A DNA stretch of 64,000 nt from Sipunculus nudus (taxonomy: Eukaryota; Annelida; Sipuncula; Golfingiida; Sipunculidae). The position numbers and the translations under genes are program-made. The stretch's first letter is position 1. Each line of letters starts with the position of its first letter. The stretch covers positions 60,706,917 through 60,770,916 of the forward strand of contig CM049319.1 in the NCBI GenBank assembly GCA_026874595.1, given 5' to 3'. Shown here in pieces: positions 34,289 through 44,511 of this stretch. The notes under the pieces were generated by a model that was not told where the DNA came from, did not search any database, and worked only from the letters and a program-made list of their open reading frames with translations.

Positions 34289-35968
34289 CTACCAAACGTA
34301 CAACAGGCGCCACCTGTAGCGACAGACTAAACAACACACTATGCAAAATGTAAGCACACTAACATATGTCAAAAATACTTTAACAACCAATTTGTCGTCA
34401 AAGCCATTGGCGCACTCAGCCAAGAGTTTGTCTTTATTCAAGGTATAAATATCTATAGGGTCTGAATCATCTGTGACACGATATTGAAATCCAATAAGCC
34501 GCACTGGCGGAATCTGTATTCTTCTGAACTTGTCAAGGTCACTGCAAAGACATTGGAGAGGGTTTCCAGTCATATCTATGGTTACATTTCTCGTGCCACT
34601 GAACTGATTCCATTCCCGAATAACCGAGTCGTTCAAAGTGACAATCTTGTTATGACTAAGATCCAACATTCGAAGGTGTTTCATGCTGCCGAAAGTGAAA
34701 CGGACGTCTTTCAGGCCACACTTACGTAACTGTAGACTGATGAGTCGAGTGAAATTTGTGAATGCAGCAGGATTAATTCCATTTAAAATGTAATTTTCAG
34801 AAAAATTTAAATGCTGCAATTTGTTTTCCGGAGAGAACCGAACATAAGGTAAAGACCGATAATAGGGTATAACTTGGGTTACATAGGCTGCCGATATTAC
34901 TTCCAGCTTTGGAGGTAAAAAGATGGTGTAATGTTTACTTTTATCGACTGCTTTATCAGAACACACAGGCCTGAATTGGAAATTCCTCAGGCTTGATAAC
35001 CGTTTGTTTGCAAGTCGCCATCTCAGTTTATGACCGAAATCTTGATGACGGATGTTCAAATATGTCAAAGCACTCATCAGTCGTATTTCTATGAACAAGT
35101 CAATTAAACTGAATCCAAACAGCATATTATGACTTAGATTAAGTGATTTTAAATGGAGATAGTTTATCAGGACTCCGCGTCTTAATGCTATTATCTGGTT
35201 TCTCACAAGATCTAGTTTCTGAACGGGTGTGCCGCGTAAACATCTAAATGTAGGTGGTATTATATCTCAGAATATTCCAGCCATTCCGCCGCGACAAACT
35301 CTGTCCAGTTTTAGAACAGTGACTGGTGAACCCTGAAGTTCACAGAGCACTTGTAACTTAAGTGCCGTCTCACTGGTAAGGCACCATTTACCAAAGTTTA
35401 GATATTGAAGTCGCTTAAGGGGCTCAAGCACCTTTAGCGGCATATCAATAGTAGGATTAAGGTGTTTAAGAGATAACCGAACAAGGTTTTTCAGACCGAC
35501 GAAAGCTCCTTCTTCTACCTTACTAATTTTCAAGTTTTCCGCTATATTAAGATGTTTCATTTTAGGCAACCATGCAAAACTGTCATTTTGTAATTCAGTA
35601 AGTCTTGTTCTTGATATATAAAGACGCGTTGTATTTGACCAGATGCATTTCATTTGGTTTATGGAAGTAATCCGTTTACCGTGACAGTTTGCAGTCAAAT
35701 CCCCTCTGTAGATCGTCATTGTACACAAACATTCAGCTGGATATTTAACGTTACCATAAAACGTCAATCCCTCATCTTCCTGATTGGTAGTGCCATTGTT
35801 AGTGTAGACATTTGAAATTCTTTGGTTACGGTTCGAGGTATCCTGTCTTCGAGCTCTTTTCTGTTCATTGATCTTTAGAGGATTTCCCTTAAATTCCAAT
35901 GAAAACTCCGATACAGTTATTTGTATGAAAATTATCCAGACCAATAACGCTTTTGTTCGACGACCCAT
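34289..35968 (-). pseudogene. Toll-like receptor copy C, TIR-less and nonsense-broken
   Basis: The start at 35968 has the same context as copy B, and the ectodomain is very close to B. A TGA at 35267-35269 replaces the Trp codon of the GIFWD stretch (TGG in B), leaving about 233 codons. Beyond it the frame is intact through the remaining LRRs, the LRR-CT and the membrane span. There a 28-bp deletion creates a TAG (34289-34291) after LLYVW. A second deletion of about 0.87 kb relative to B removes the whole TIR domain from EKDY onward and fuses the coding strand to 3' flank. One LRR-CT cysteine is kept in altered context (QCLCSD). The copy cannot signal. A secreted N-terminal fragment is conceivable but not supported. 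Confidence 0.93.
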
Positions 35969-36317
35969 TTTCACTATACCTTCATGCAGTGTTCCGTTGC
36001 TTCGGTCTGAGTTTAGGAAGTTATACAGCCGTACGAGATGCACGTTAATATTAAACAAACCACTCCGCAATCTAGTATTTATCAGCGGACAATCTACAGT
36101 AGTATAATCATCTTTTATTCTTTTCCTCTGATATTTCTTCATTTAACAATTTGTGGATTGTAATTTAACTCGCTGCATAATGTACAATCAACAAAATTGC
36201 TTACTGATTGTAGTTCATACTGTTTTATGCGAGGCTTTAGGCATCAAAATTTAAAAATCGCCAGTAACGTACTAGGTCACTTTATGTCTATAAAAGCCTC
36301 TCTGTACAGTACAGTAA

Positions 36318-36392
36318 TAATCATGCGATTGATGTATACACTTTTGTGGTTGTCAATAGATTAAGCTACAGATATCCAATAAAAAATTTAAA
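36318..36392. promoter_or_regulatory. Conserved upstream block, unit C
   Basis: Fifth upstream block (AATAATCATGCGATTGATGT, then GTGGTTGTCAATAGATTAAG). Confidence 0.45.
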
Positions 36393-36408
36393 AAACTGTA
36401 AAAAATCT

Positions 36409-36690
36409 TTACTGCTGATCGATCCCATTGTTAGTGTAGACATCTGAAATTCTTTTGTTATAGTTCGAAATATGGTCTTCGAGTTTTCTCTCCCTTGATT
36501 TTAGAGGAATTACCTCAAATTCTCCTGAAAACTCCGATACCGTTATTTGTATGAAAATTATCCAGACCAAGAACATTTTTGTTCGACGACTCATTTCCTC
36601 TATTTCTTCTTACACTGATTCGCTGCCTCGTTCTGAATTAAGGAAGTTATATTGCCGAACAAGATGCACGCAATCAAAAACAAACGCTCC
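36409..36690 (-). pseudogene. TLR 5'-end relic, unit C
   Basis: From an ATG at 36594 the reading gives MSRRTKMFLVWIIFIQITVS, a complete TLR signal peptide, then FSGEFEVIPLKS and ISDVYTNNGIDQQ, and stops at 61 codons before the LRR-NT cysteines. Its 5' leader continues to about 36690. It is the counterpart of 5595-5835, so the ancestral unit already held a full receptor plus a second 5' end about 0.6 kb upstream. Confidence 0.82.
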
Positions 36691-36929
36691 GCAATCTAGA
36701 ATTTTTTTTATCAACAGCCAATCTAGAATGATATAATCATCCTTTATTCTATGTCTGTACAGAAAACAGTTGAAATCAATTTAAACAGCAGTGCCATACA
36801 TGCATCAGTTTTTTAAATAATTCTGTGGATAGTGATTAAAGACCCTGCACAATTTACGAGCAACAAAAATGGTTATTGGTTAAAGTTGTCATTGTTTTAT
36901 GCGAGGCCTCATTTTAATAATGCCTATAG

Positions 36930-37005
36930 TCATAATCATGTTGTGTACATCTCTGTGATTGTCAATTGATTAAGCTCCCGATATCCAATAAACAATAAAG
37001 CACTG
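36930..37005. promoter_or_regulatory. Conserved upstream block, relic of unit C
   Basis: Sixth upstream block (GTGATTGTCAATTGATTAAG, then CTCCCGATATCCAATAAACA), between the TLR relic and the plus-strand ORF at 37246. Confidence 0.45.
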
Positions 37006-37245
37006 TAATTTTTCCACGAGTGACCGGTAATCTTAACCCTAGATGTCATAACGATACCGAATCAAAATTCTTTTTCTTAATTATTCAATTTTGATATAGG
37101 TAACTATAAATACACCAAAAGACAGCAGCATCGCATCAATGCAGTCCTGTGTTTACACATTCTCATTGCTAAGGTCACGCCGATATTTTCGACATGCGGT
37201 CAGTGACATCAGGGTTCAAAGTGTGTTCAGAAAATTGCTACGCCC

Positions 37246-37353
37246 ATGGGTGGTTTAGAGAAAATGAGAGAAATAAACCTGTCAGGGTTAGAAGAACTAC
37301 TAGGAGTTTCCTTGGAGCACATCCAAATCCTCAAATTACAGTACGATTCGTGA
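37246..37353 (+). CDS. Divergent exon-like ORF, unit C copy
   Basis: A 35-codon plus-strand ORF, MGGLEKMREINLSGLEELLG and on. The first ATG of the B copy is TTG here, so the start is the second in-frame Met. It keeps the EK-R-NLSG core and adds a Leu/Glu-rich helix-like tail. A candidate downstream exon lies at 38451. Function unknown. Confidence 0.35.
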   Translation: MGGLEKMREINLSGLEELLGVSLEHIQILKLQYDS

Positions 37354-38450
37354 ACATTGGATTTAAGAGAATGCGGAAAATGTTGCCACCTCATGTCTTC
37401 CAGCGCTGTTCATTTTGGCTTGGTTCCCAAGTTTGGCCACGAGAGGGAGGAACAATTTGTTGGGGAATCCGTAGCATTATCTATGTTATTCTTTTACGTA
37501 TGCTTCCAGGAATAAAAGAATAAATATTAGCCTGTAAAATGGGAAGGGATAAAAGAGAACACAACTTTTCTAATTTTACGCTCCCTTTAAAGAGTATATA
37601 AAGGAAAACGTAAGAGCAGAAAAGTATTCCACCCCGATAGAGATTTTTCTCGGTTCATGAACTCGATGGTTGCACCACAGGTCTGCTCTGCCTATTACAT
37701 GAGAGGGCAAATCAATTAGGCCACGTTAGATATATTACACGTGGGAGAATCTCTGAAGTCCTCAATTATAAGGTAGTCCTCTTACTAGACATTTATGACG
37801 GTCTTGCCCTCCCACGGGACAAGGTTCTCGGAATTGAGAGAAATGATATTACGTCCGAGTGAAGCATGAAATTGATAAATGCATGGTTTTTAAACAAAGA
37901 AGTCTTTCCTTATATATATAGTACAGGAGCGTATCCAGGACATCACTACAACAGTGAATTTCACATATTAGGGGAAGGGGGAGAACCCCCTTCATCTCCT
38001 GCTTGGATCTGCTCCTTTATTACGTTGTAATACTCAGGGTATATTTAGCAGGGATGGTTAGAGTAACATGTTATAATAATAGGATTAGGAAGTTACAGGT
38101 TTTCTAAATAAAAGTAATAGTAATATACAGAAACTTTTTAATGATAATAGTAAAAATAATGGTAATAGGACCCAAAATGACAGGATTATAGCTATTACAT
38201 TTCTTATGAATGTACTTCATTTGACTGGAACAGTTGAGGGATGGAGTATTTGATTATACTGAAATAGTAAAGGGTTCAATTTATAGTGTGATTAGTTCAT
38301 GCTTAGATACTGTCTTGGTCCGTTTGGCATGGGCCACCGGGCATTCACTTGATCTGATAAACAGATAAACCTGGGCCTATTTGTAGATTCATTACCTAAG
38401 CATGGTTAGTACTTAACATTGAAGCAGTGCTTGGTCAGTTTGTTTTTCAG
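37354..38450. repeat. Far upstream part of unit C
   Basis: Non-coding DNA matching parts of B (29560-30170) and of D (51900-52290; AATCCGTAGCATTATCTATG is shared with D). If the plus-strand exons belong together, this would be their intron. Confidence 0.6.
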
Positions 38451-38534
38451 CTGAGACTGGACAGTGCCACGGCTGCAGTGCAGCTGATGTTTGAGAAGTT
38501 CAAGGGTTGGTGGTCTGAGAGTCATAACCTCTGA
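38451..38534 (+). CDS. Candidate terminal exon of the divergent gene
   Basis: A pyrimidine-rich acceptor (CAGTTTGTTTTTCAG) is followed by an open reading LRLDSATAAVQLMFEKFKGW and WSESHNL, then TGA. The helical, Leu/Phe-rich composition looks coding. It lies 1.1 kb downstream of the exon-like ORF at 37246 on the same strand, and a decayed copy sits at the same place in unit B (30140-30165). The phase relative to the first exon cannot be set. No family was recognised. Confidence 0.35.
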   Translation: MRLDSATAAVQLMFEKFKGWWSESHNL

Positions 38535-38539
38535 TGAGT

Positions 38540-39890
38540 TAATTAGTGGTGCCAAAGTCAGTGAATAAATTACAGATTTCTGTGTTCGCTGAATATAGGA
38601 ATAGGTTAAAGTTGAATGCTACGAGCTAGAGGGACTGTACAGACAGGATACTGGAACCATATAAACGGGTCAATGACATAAAAGGAAGTTTTTTTTCTTG
38701 TTAAATGATGTGTTTTTAGAAGATGTAGTCATTCTCCCTAATGCATTGACGGATTTTCATCCATGCTGAAGATGAAGTTGATACAAGATTTGGTGAACAT
38801 GAAATTACTGGCTTTTATTTCTGCTGTGTTGAACAGGAACTGCTTGTATTCAATTCTGCTAGATTTGTCAAAATTTTAATTCAATAATTTTTTGTTCAGA
38901 ATTATTCAAACCATAAAACTGCTTATTTGATTTTCACTGAATATTGTGGGAAATGTTTAATTAAAGGTAAAAGACACTTCGTAAATTATAATGAATATAA
39001 ACGGGCAGTTCTAACTCCTGTGCACGCTTATACACTCGAACCTATCTTAGTGGGCAACTCGATAAAGCTTGCATCCCTTCATATGGAAAGTTTTGGTGAG
39101 CCCCAAATTTCTACTTTTCATTATATTCATAGTCGAAGCGGCCACTTCCATATCCTATGTGGTGGGACAAACTCTGCTGGTAGTCTTTCGTAGAAATACA
39201 TCATTTTTTTAACACAAAAAAAACTTGCAAAAATTTTAACCATGGATAAATATTTAGCTGAACAAGTCTTGTCACTCCCAAGACCAGATGTGGACTACAC
39301 ATGTACCAGTATCATATTCCTATCACAATATACGCACTTTACACAGCGCTTTAACTATAGGCCTACTTCCTATATCGTAAGCGCTGTTTGCTATGACCTC
39401 GTATTTTGCTACACCAGAGGGGAGCACTGTATTTTTGTCCAATCAAATGAGACCTTGTGCTGGAAGACACAGCTAAGCGAGGAATACACGGAGCCAATCA
39501 TGTTCATTTCGTTTTGAGTGACAGCTCATCGCCCCAGTAGTAGTCTGAACAGGCCACAGGCTCAGAGAGAATTGCCCCAGACGTGGTTTGCTTAGGGCCT
39601 TTGGCACATAGGATGCCCGGCCGGTGAGCTGTAATTCAAAGGAAACATAACAACAAAGGCTGCTTGCACACCTCGCTGGCTGGTTTCAGTTCTGCAGACA
39701 ACAGATAAATGGCTACGCTAACACAGTCATAATGTCATAATCGAATCGGTCGATGATGCGAGAATACAGAGGGAGCAATTAAAATTAGACCGTACACTGA
39801 TATCAAGCGGCGCTTGAAGCGCAGCCATGGGCGGAGCCAGAGTGCCTGTCGAGTGTTTGTTTATTGGCATCTGGTTGGCTTCTTGTCACA
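38540..39890. other. Unassigned intergenic DNA
   Basis: No confident gene. Two plus-strand ORFs of 88 and 91 codons (38927-39193 and 39242-39517) show no recognisable domain, signal or splice signals, and I treat them as chance ORFs. GC content rises between 39530 and 39890. Confidence 0.4.
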
Positions 39891-39894
39891 TCAT

Positions 39895-40025
39895 ACGCAC
39901 GTTTTTTTCAGCGGACAACGAACCGCCATCTGGTGTCTAAATATATCATAAACGGTCAAAGCTGGCAGCGTGAAAATCAGTTGCTTCTTTGGAAGCGCAA
40001 GATTTCCGCTGCCTCGGGAGCGTAA
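39895..40025. repeat. Duplicated intergenic segment, copy 2
   Basis: The partner of 1-140, sharing ATAAACGGTCAAAGC and GAAGCGCAAGATTTCCGCTG. Confidence 0.55.
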
Positions 40026-40139
40026 TCACAATAGAGTCGTGGATGCAGTAGTGACTTCTAATACCTCCATGTTTCAGGAGTACAAATAGTGGCATCAATT
40101 TATCTTCCATTAAGAAGATAAAAAAATATCTGATAAAAA

Positions 40140-40520
40140 ATTATGTCGACATGCGTCATTATGGTAAAATGTTAATAAAATGAAAATACATATTATACAA
40201 ATAAAATACAAGGAAACCAAATTTTCGTATACAATTTATTTGAAAAGAAATCAGTGGTGAGTTCGATCATACTGGATAATCAAGATAATCTGACTTATCA
40301 GTGACGGTATATAAAGACATATCAGTAAGTGTATATAAAGACGTATCAGTAAGGCTACATAAAGACTTATCAGTAAGTGTATATAAAGACTTATCAGTAA
40401 TGGTATATAAAGACTTATCAGTGACGGCAAATAAAGAATGTACTATTTCACTCAACTGGTTATCCAAAAGTGAAGTTTGTTATGAAGTATGTTGCTTTCT
40501 TACAAGATCTAGTCCGTACT
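40140..40520. repeat. Intergenic repeat, homologous to 52375-52640
   Basis: The segment shares AAAATGTTAATNAAAT, GTATACAATTTATTTGA, AAGAAATCAGTGG and TATCCAAAAGTGA with the DNA beyond unit D. The RTE element at 40521 inserted into it; its sequence resumes at 44136. Confidence 0.65.
40293..40436. repeat. 24-bp minisatellite, six units
   Basis: Six exact-length units of ACTTATCAGTRASKGTATATAAAG type in 144 bp. The homologous repeat near 52500 has a single unit (CTTATTGG...GGTATATAAAGAC), so the array expanded after duplication. On the minus strand it reads as an octapeptide repeat (TDKSLYTL), which I regard as a by-product. Confidence 0.95.
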
Positions 40521-40649
40521 AACTTACTTACTTATCCTTCTAGCTCCTATAGGAGCAAGAGGCTGCAACTATGTCACTCCATTGGCTCCTGTCCTGTGCT
40601 TTTCTCTCGGCTTCTCCCCAGGTAAGTCCCATCTGCTCCAGTTCACTGA

Positions 40650-42297
40650 CTACGGTTCTCGCAAAGTTGTTTTTGGGCATCCTGGTTTCCGTTTCCCTGT
40701 TGGTGTCAAGCGAAGTGCTATCTTGGGTATCCGGCTCTCTTCCATCCTGAGGATGTGTTTAAGCCAGCTAAGGCGCCGCTTTTTTATCTCCGTGATGATA
40801 TCCTGACAACTGGTCCTCTGGTAGAGGTCCACATTTGAGATTCTGTTGGGCCAGTATATGTTACATATCCTTCGGCGACATCTGTTGTGGAAAGCGTTGA
40901 CTTTGCTGATGTCTGCCTTCACCTCCCGCCAGCATTCAGATCCATATAGCAGCACTGATTTAACATTGCTGTTGTAGAGCTTCACCTTGGTCTTGATACT
41001 GTAGTTCTTAGACTTCCAGATTGGCCGAAGTCTCTGAATGCACCCCTGGCTTTGTTTAAACGGGCTTGGATGTCTTTCTTAGCACCGTTATCAATGCTTA
41101 TAGCACTGCCAAGGTAGGTGAAGTCTTCTACTGAGTTCAGCTCTGTTTCATTGAAGGTAACTGGCTGCTCATTTGCTGGGTTGATGGTCATGACTTCTGT
41201 CTTCTTGGCATTGATCTCAAGACCAGTCTGTTTGGCAAATGCGCTGAGTCTGTTTGCTTTCTCTTGAAGGTGGGCATGGTTTGTTGACAAGACAGCTAGG
41301 TCGTCAGCAAAATCAAGGTCTTCCAGCTGTGAGAAGAGGGTCCACTGAATTCCCCTTGGACGATCCGATGTTGTCTGGCGCATCACCCAATCGATGGTGA
41401 CAAGTCAGATTATGGGTGATAGGATGCAGCCTTGCCTCACTCCTGAGTTTACCGGGAATTGATCTGTCAGCCCATTGTTGAGTATGATGGAGCATTCAAA
41501 GTGTCTGTAAAACTCGCTTATCATGTTGCGATCTTTGCTGGGATCCCATGATCGGAGAATCTTCCATAGGGTTTTACGATGGACACTATCGAAAGCCTTT
41601 ATGAAGTCAATGAAGCTGATGTGTAAAGGTGCGTTCCACTCTAGGCATTGCTCGATGATATTACGTAAGGCAAAGATCTGGTCAATGCACCTTCTGCCTT
41701 TGCGGAATCCTGCTTGTTCATCTCGCAGTTTGGGGTCCATGGCTGCATCAATTCGTTTCAGGAGAACCCGACAGAAGACCTTGCTTTGGATAGAATGCAG
41801 TGTTATCCCTCTCCAGTTGTCACAGTTCTGGAGGTCTCCCTTCTTTGGCAGCTTCACTATTAGTCCCTTGCTCCAGTCCTCTGGGATGGCTTCTTTTCCC
41901 CATATATTATGGAAGATGTCAGTTAACACCCTTGTTGCTGTTGTGATGTCAGCTTTCAGCAACTCTGCGTGGACGGCATCAATTCCGGGTGCTTTCCCAC
42001 TTTTCAATGCCTTAATTGCGGCATGAACTTCATCTTCTGTTGTTGGATGAGTATCAATTTCCAGGAGCATTTCGCTGGGTGGTGGGTCAGCTGGTTCAGC
42101 TGTTTCTGGCAAGTTAAAACCTCTTGAAAGTGCTGCATCCATCTAGCAGCTTGCTCTCTTTCTGATGTTATTTTCATGCCATTCTTATCTCTTACAGGTT
42201 CAGTACTGTTGATGGTTTGTCCACAGAGCTGTCTGGAAATTTTGTAGACCACACTCAGTTCACCCTTGGCTGCGGCCTGTTCTGCTTCTTCAGCCAA
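40650..42297 (-). pseudogene. RTE reverse transcriptase domain
   Basis: The reading keeps the landmarks of non-LTR RT: LPKKGDLQNCDNWRGITL, EQAGFRKGRRCIDQI, FIKAFDSVHR (catalytic Asp, motif A), NSGVRQGCILSP (motif B), LDFADDLAVLS (catalytic FADD box), then the thumb region with LYGSECW and RRLSWLKHILRM. A TGA at 41405-41407 lies between motifs B and C in otherwise continuous frame, and frameshifts occur near 42100 and 40985. Confidence 0.9.
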
Positions 42298-42465
42298 ACT
42301 GTCAACGAATGCCCTTTTGTCATTCCTGGCACTTCTCTTTACTTTTCTGTCTTTTGCCCTGTATTCTGCTTCTGCTCTTGCCAGTAACCGAGGTGACTTG
42401 GTGCTCAGAACTTTCTCCTTACAGTGTCTTCTCTCGTCTATTAGTTTCAGTGTTTCTGGTGTTAT

Positions 42466-43671
42466 TCACTTCCTGTGTTTCTTCTTTCTGTATCCAATTA
42501 CTTTGGCAGCTGCTTCCGTGTACACCTTCTTGATTTTATCCCACTTCTGTTCCACATCACTGTCGTCATCCTTGGTCATACTGGCAAGCATGCTGAAGCG
42601 GGTTCTCACCTCAACAGTGAATTCTCTTTTGATGTCTGGTGACTTGAGCCTTATGATGTCAAACACCATTCGCCTGGTTGTTTCCTTTCTTGTGGCTCTT
42701 AACTTCAGCTTGACTTTAGCTATCACCAAATGATGATCACTGTTGACGTCAGCTCCACAGTACACTCTCACATCTTCAAGTGATCTCCTCCATTTGTTAT
42801 TAATCAGGATGTGGTCAATCTGATTTACTGTATGACCATCTGGAGATCTCCACGTTACCTTGTGGATGTTCTTATGTGGAAAGAGGGTGCCTCCCACAGC
42901 CTGGTTATTGTCCAAACAGAAATTCACCAGTCTTTCGCCATTTTCATTGATGTTCCCACATCCTTGGTTGCCCATAGCTCTCTCGCGTTCAGTGTTGTTG
43001 TTCCCGACTTTTGCGTTCATGTCTCCCATGATAACAAGCATATCGTGCCTTGGGACTTTGGAACTTTGTCCTGTTCTTCTGCTTTTTTGGTGGGGGCATA
43101 GCACTGCAGGATGGTAATTTTGCAGTGTCTTGGGTCAAATCGTGCACGCAGCAGCATGTTGCTGAGGGGTTCCCATTCGATGAGGGATTTGGCTTTGGCT
43201 TTGGTGATTATCAGGGCTACTCTACTGGTGTGTTGGTTCTCTTTACCTAGGTAGATGATGGTGAAGCCATTACTTGTCTGCTTGCGGCCAGTTCCTGTCC
43301 ACCTGCATTCGCTGATGCCAAGGATGTCCGAATCGTATCTCTGCATCTCTCTTATGAATTGCTCTGTTTTTTTATGTTTCGTACATCGTGCGAACATTCC
43401 ATGCCCCAAGACGGACTGTGGTTTTAGCACCTAGGAAATCCCTGGTCAAGCTCCTGTCTTCCCCGGAAGGGCTTTCATCAGGCGCTGTCATAGTGCCATC
43501 TCTTTGGCTGAGATCTTCTATTGGTGCTCTCGTACTTCTTGTACATGTTGCAGTTTCTGTAATGTTTTGTTTTTTTGGTGGGATGGGATTGTTAGTCCCA
43601 TGCCCAACCCCAACCTGGAGGACCAGGCCCTGTAGGTATGCAGAGTAAGCTGGGTCCACTTTCTCTGTCAC
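42466..43671 (-). pseudogene. RTE endonuclease domain
   Basis: An APE-type endonuclease in two overlapping frames: LGAWNVRTMYET (catalytic Asn), DILGISECRWTGTGR (catalytic Glu), then VIMGDMNAKVGN (Asp/Asn pair), QIDHILI and DVNSDHHLVIAK (terminal Asp-His). All catalytic landmarks are present. A frameshift near 43050 separates the halves. The N-terminal 60 residues are Pro/Thr-rich and unassigned. Confidence 0.88.
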
Positions 43672-44135
43672 TGGCCGGTGGGACTACATTGTCCTCATAC
43701 GCTCTTTGCTGTTGGAACTACTGGTGTTCTCATCCGCCGAGGGTGTGTGCTCCCCACTATTTACCCATAGCTGGGGCAAGATTTGTGAGTGGCGGGACAT
43801 GTCCGCACGCTGGTGGGCCCTGACCACTACACATATCGGCCTCTTGCTGCTCCGCCCTTTTTTACACTAGATCCCGTACGAACTTTGCCTGGAGCCGTGA
43901 GGTGTCAAGTTCCCATGTGATGTCGCGGGGAGGCGCCGTACGAGTATTGGCCGTGGAGAGGCTATGTACCAGCGGAGAAGACTTACTCACTCGGCTTCCC
44001 TTCTCACATCACAGATTCTAGCTGGCGGCTGCAGTGGGGCGAGAGGTTAGAAGCAACTAAGCTACCAGCTAATCTACGCGGTATTACAGCACTAATCGCA
44101 TCACACAGCCCTTGTAGCAGAGCTACACACCACAC

Positions 44136-44511
44136 AGTCCATACTAAAGACAATCAGAAATCTTATTCTGCATTAAGATACTTTAATTCATAGTGGCAAA
44201 TACAAATGAAATGTAGCAGTTGGATGGGTATTATTATCATATTGCGAAACCATAGCAAACACATATTAACGACACATAAGCGATAAAAGTTTCCTCAAAT
44301 TCTGTAATAGCTTTTGCAAAAGATTCCTGGAGGGATGTTAAATTAAGATTACAATGGGTAGAATTGTTTTCATTAAACAACTAAAAAATGGGCATTCGAC
44401 AAGTGACTACAGGTTTCCGCTAAATCACAGAGGCATGGGCAAAGTAAGGCATTGAATGTTCCTAACATGACAGGACCCCAACTTTGTGGCATCAGAGATG
44501 CAAAAGTATCC
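44136..44511. repeat. Continuation of the 40.1-40.5 kb repeat
   Basis: Resumes after the LINE (ACAATCAGAAATCTTA, matching ACAACTGAAAATTTTA near 52625), then unassigned AT-rich DNA without a gene. Confidence 0.5.

Larger units (their letters stand above)
40521..44135 (-). mobile_element. RTE-type LINE, near full length
   Basis: A 3.6-kb non-LTR element with, in order on the minus strand, a GC-rich 5' region (44135-43680), an apurinic endonuclease (43670-42470) and a reverse transcriptase (42300-40650). The short 3' end finishes in an AAGTAAGTAAGT microsatellite-like tail (40521-40533 on the plus strand), typical of RTE elements. It is flanked by a 12-bp target duplication, AGTCCGTACTAA (40511) and AGTCCATACTAA (44136), with one mismatch. 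Several frameshifts and a stop break the ORF, so it is recent but inactive. Confidence 0.88.

Noticed and set aside
35267-35269. TGA in TLR C as a selenocysteine codon
   Set aside because: The aligned residue is an ordinary Trp in the other copies, and the gene has also lost its TIR domain, so a nonsense mutation is simpler.
38927-39517. Two plus-strand ORFs of 88 and 91 codons as genes
   Set aside because: No recognisable domain, no signal peptide, no relation to other units and no splice context.
40267-40467. Octapeptide-repeat protein (TDKSLYTL)n on the minus strand
   Set aside because: It is the translation of a 24-bp minisatellite; the homologous locus has a single unit and no ORF.
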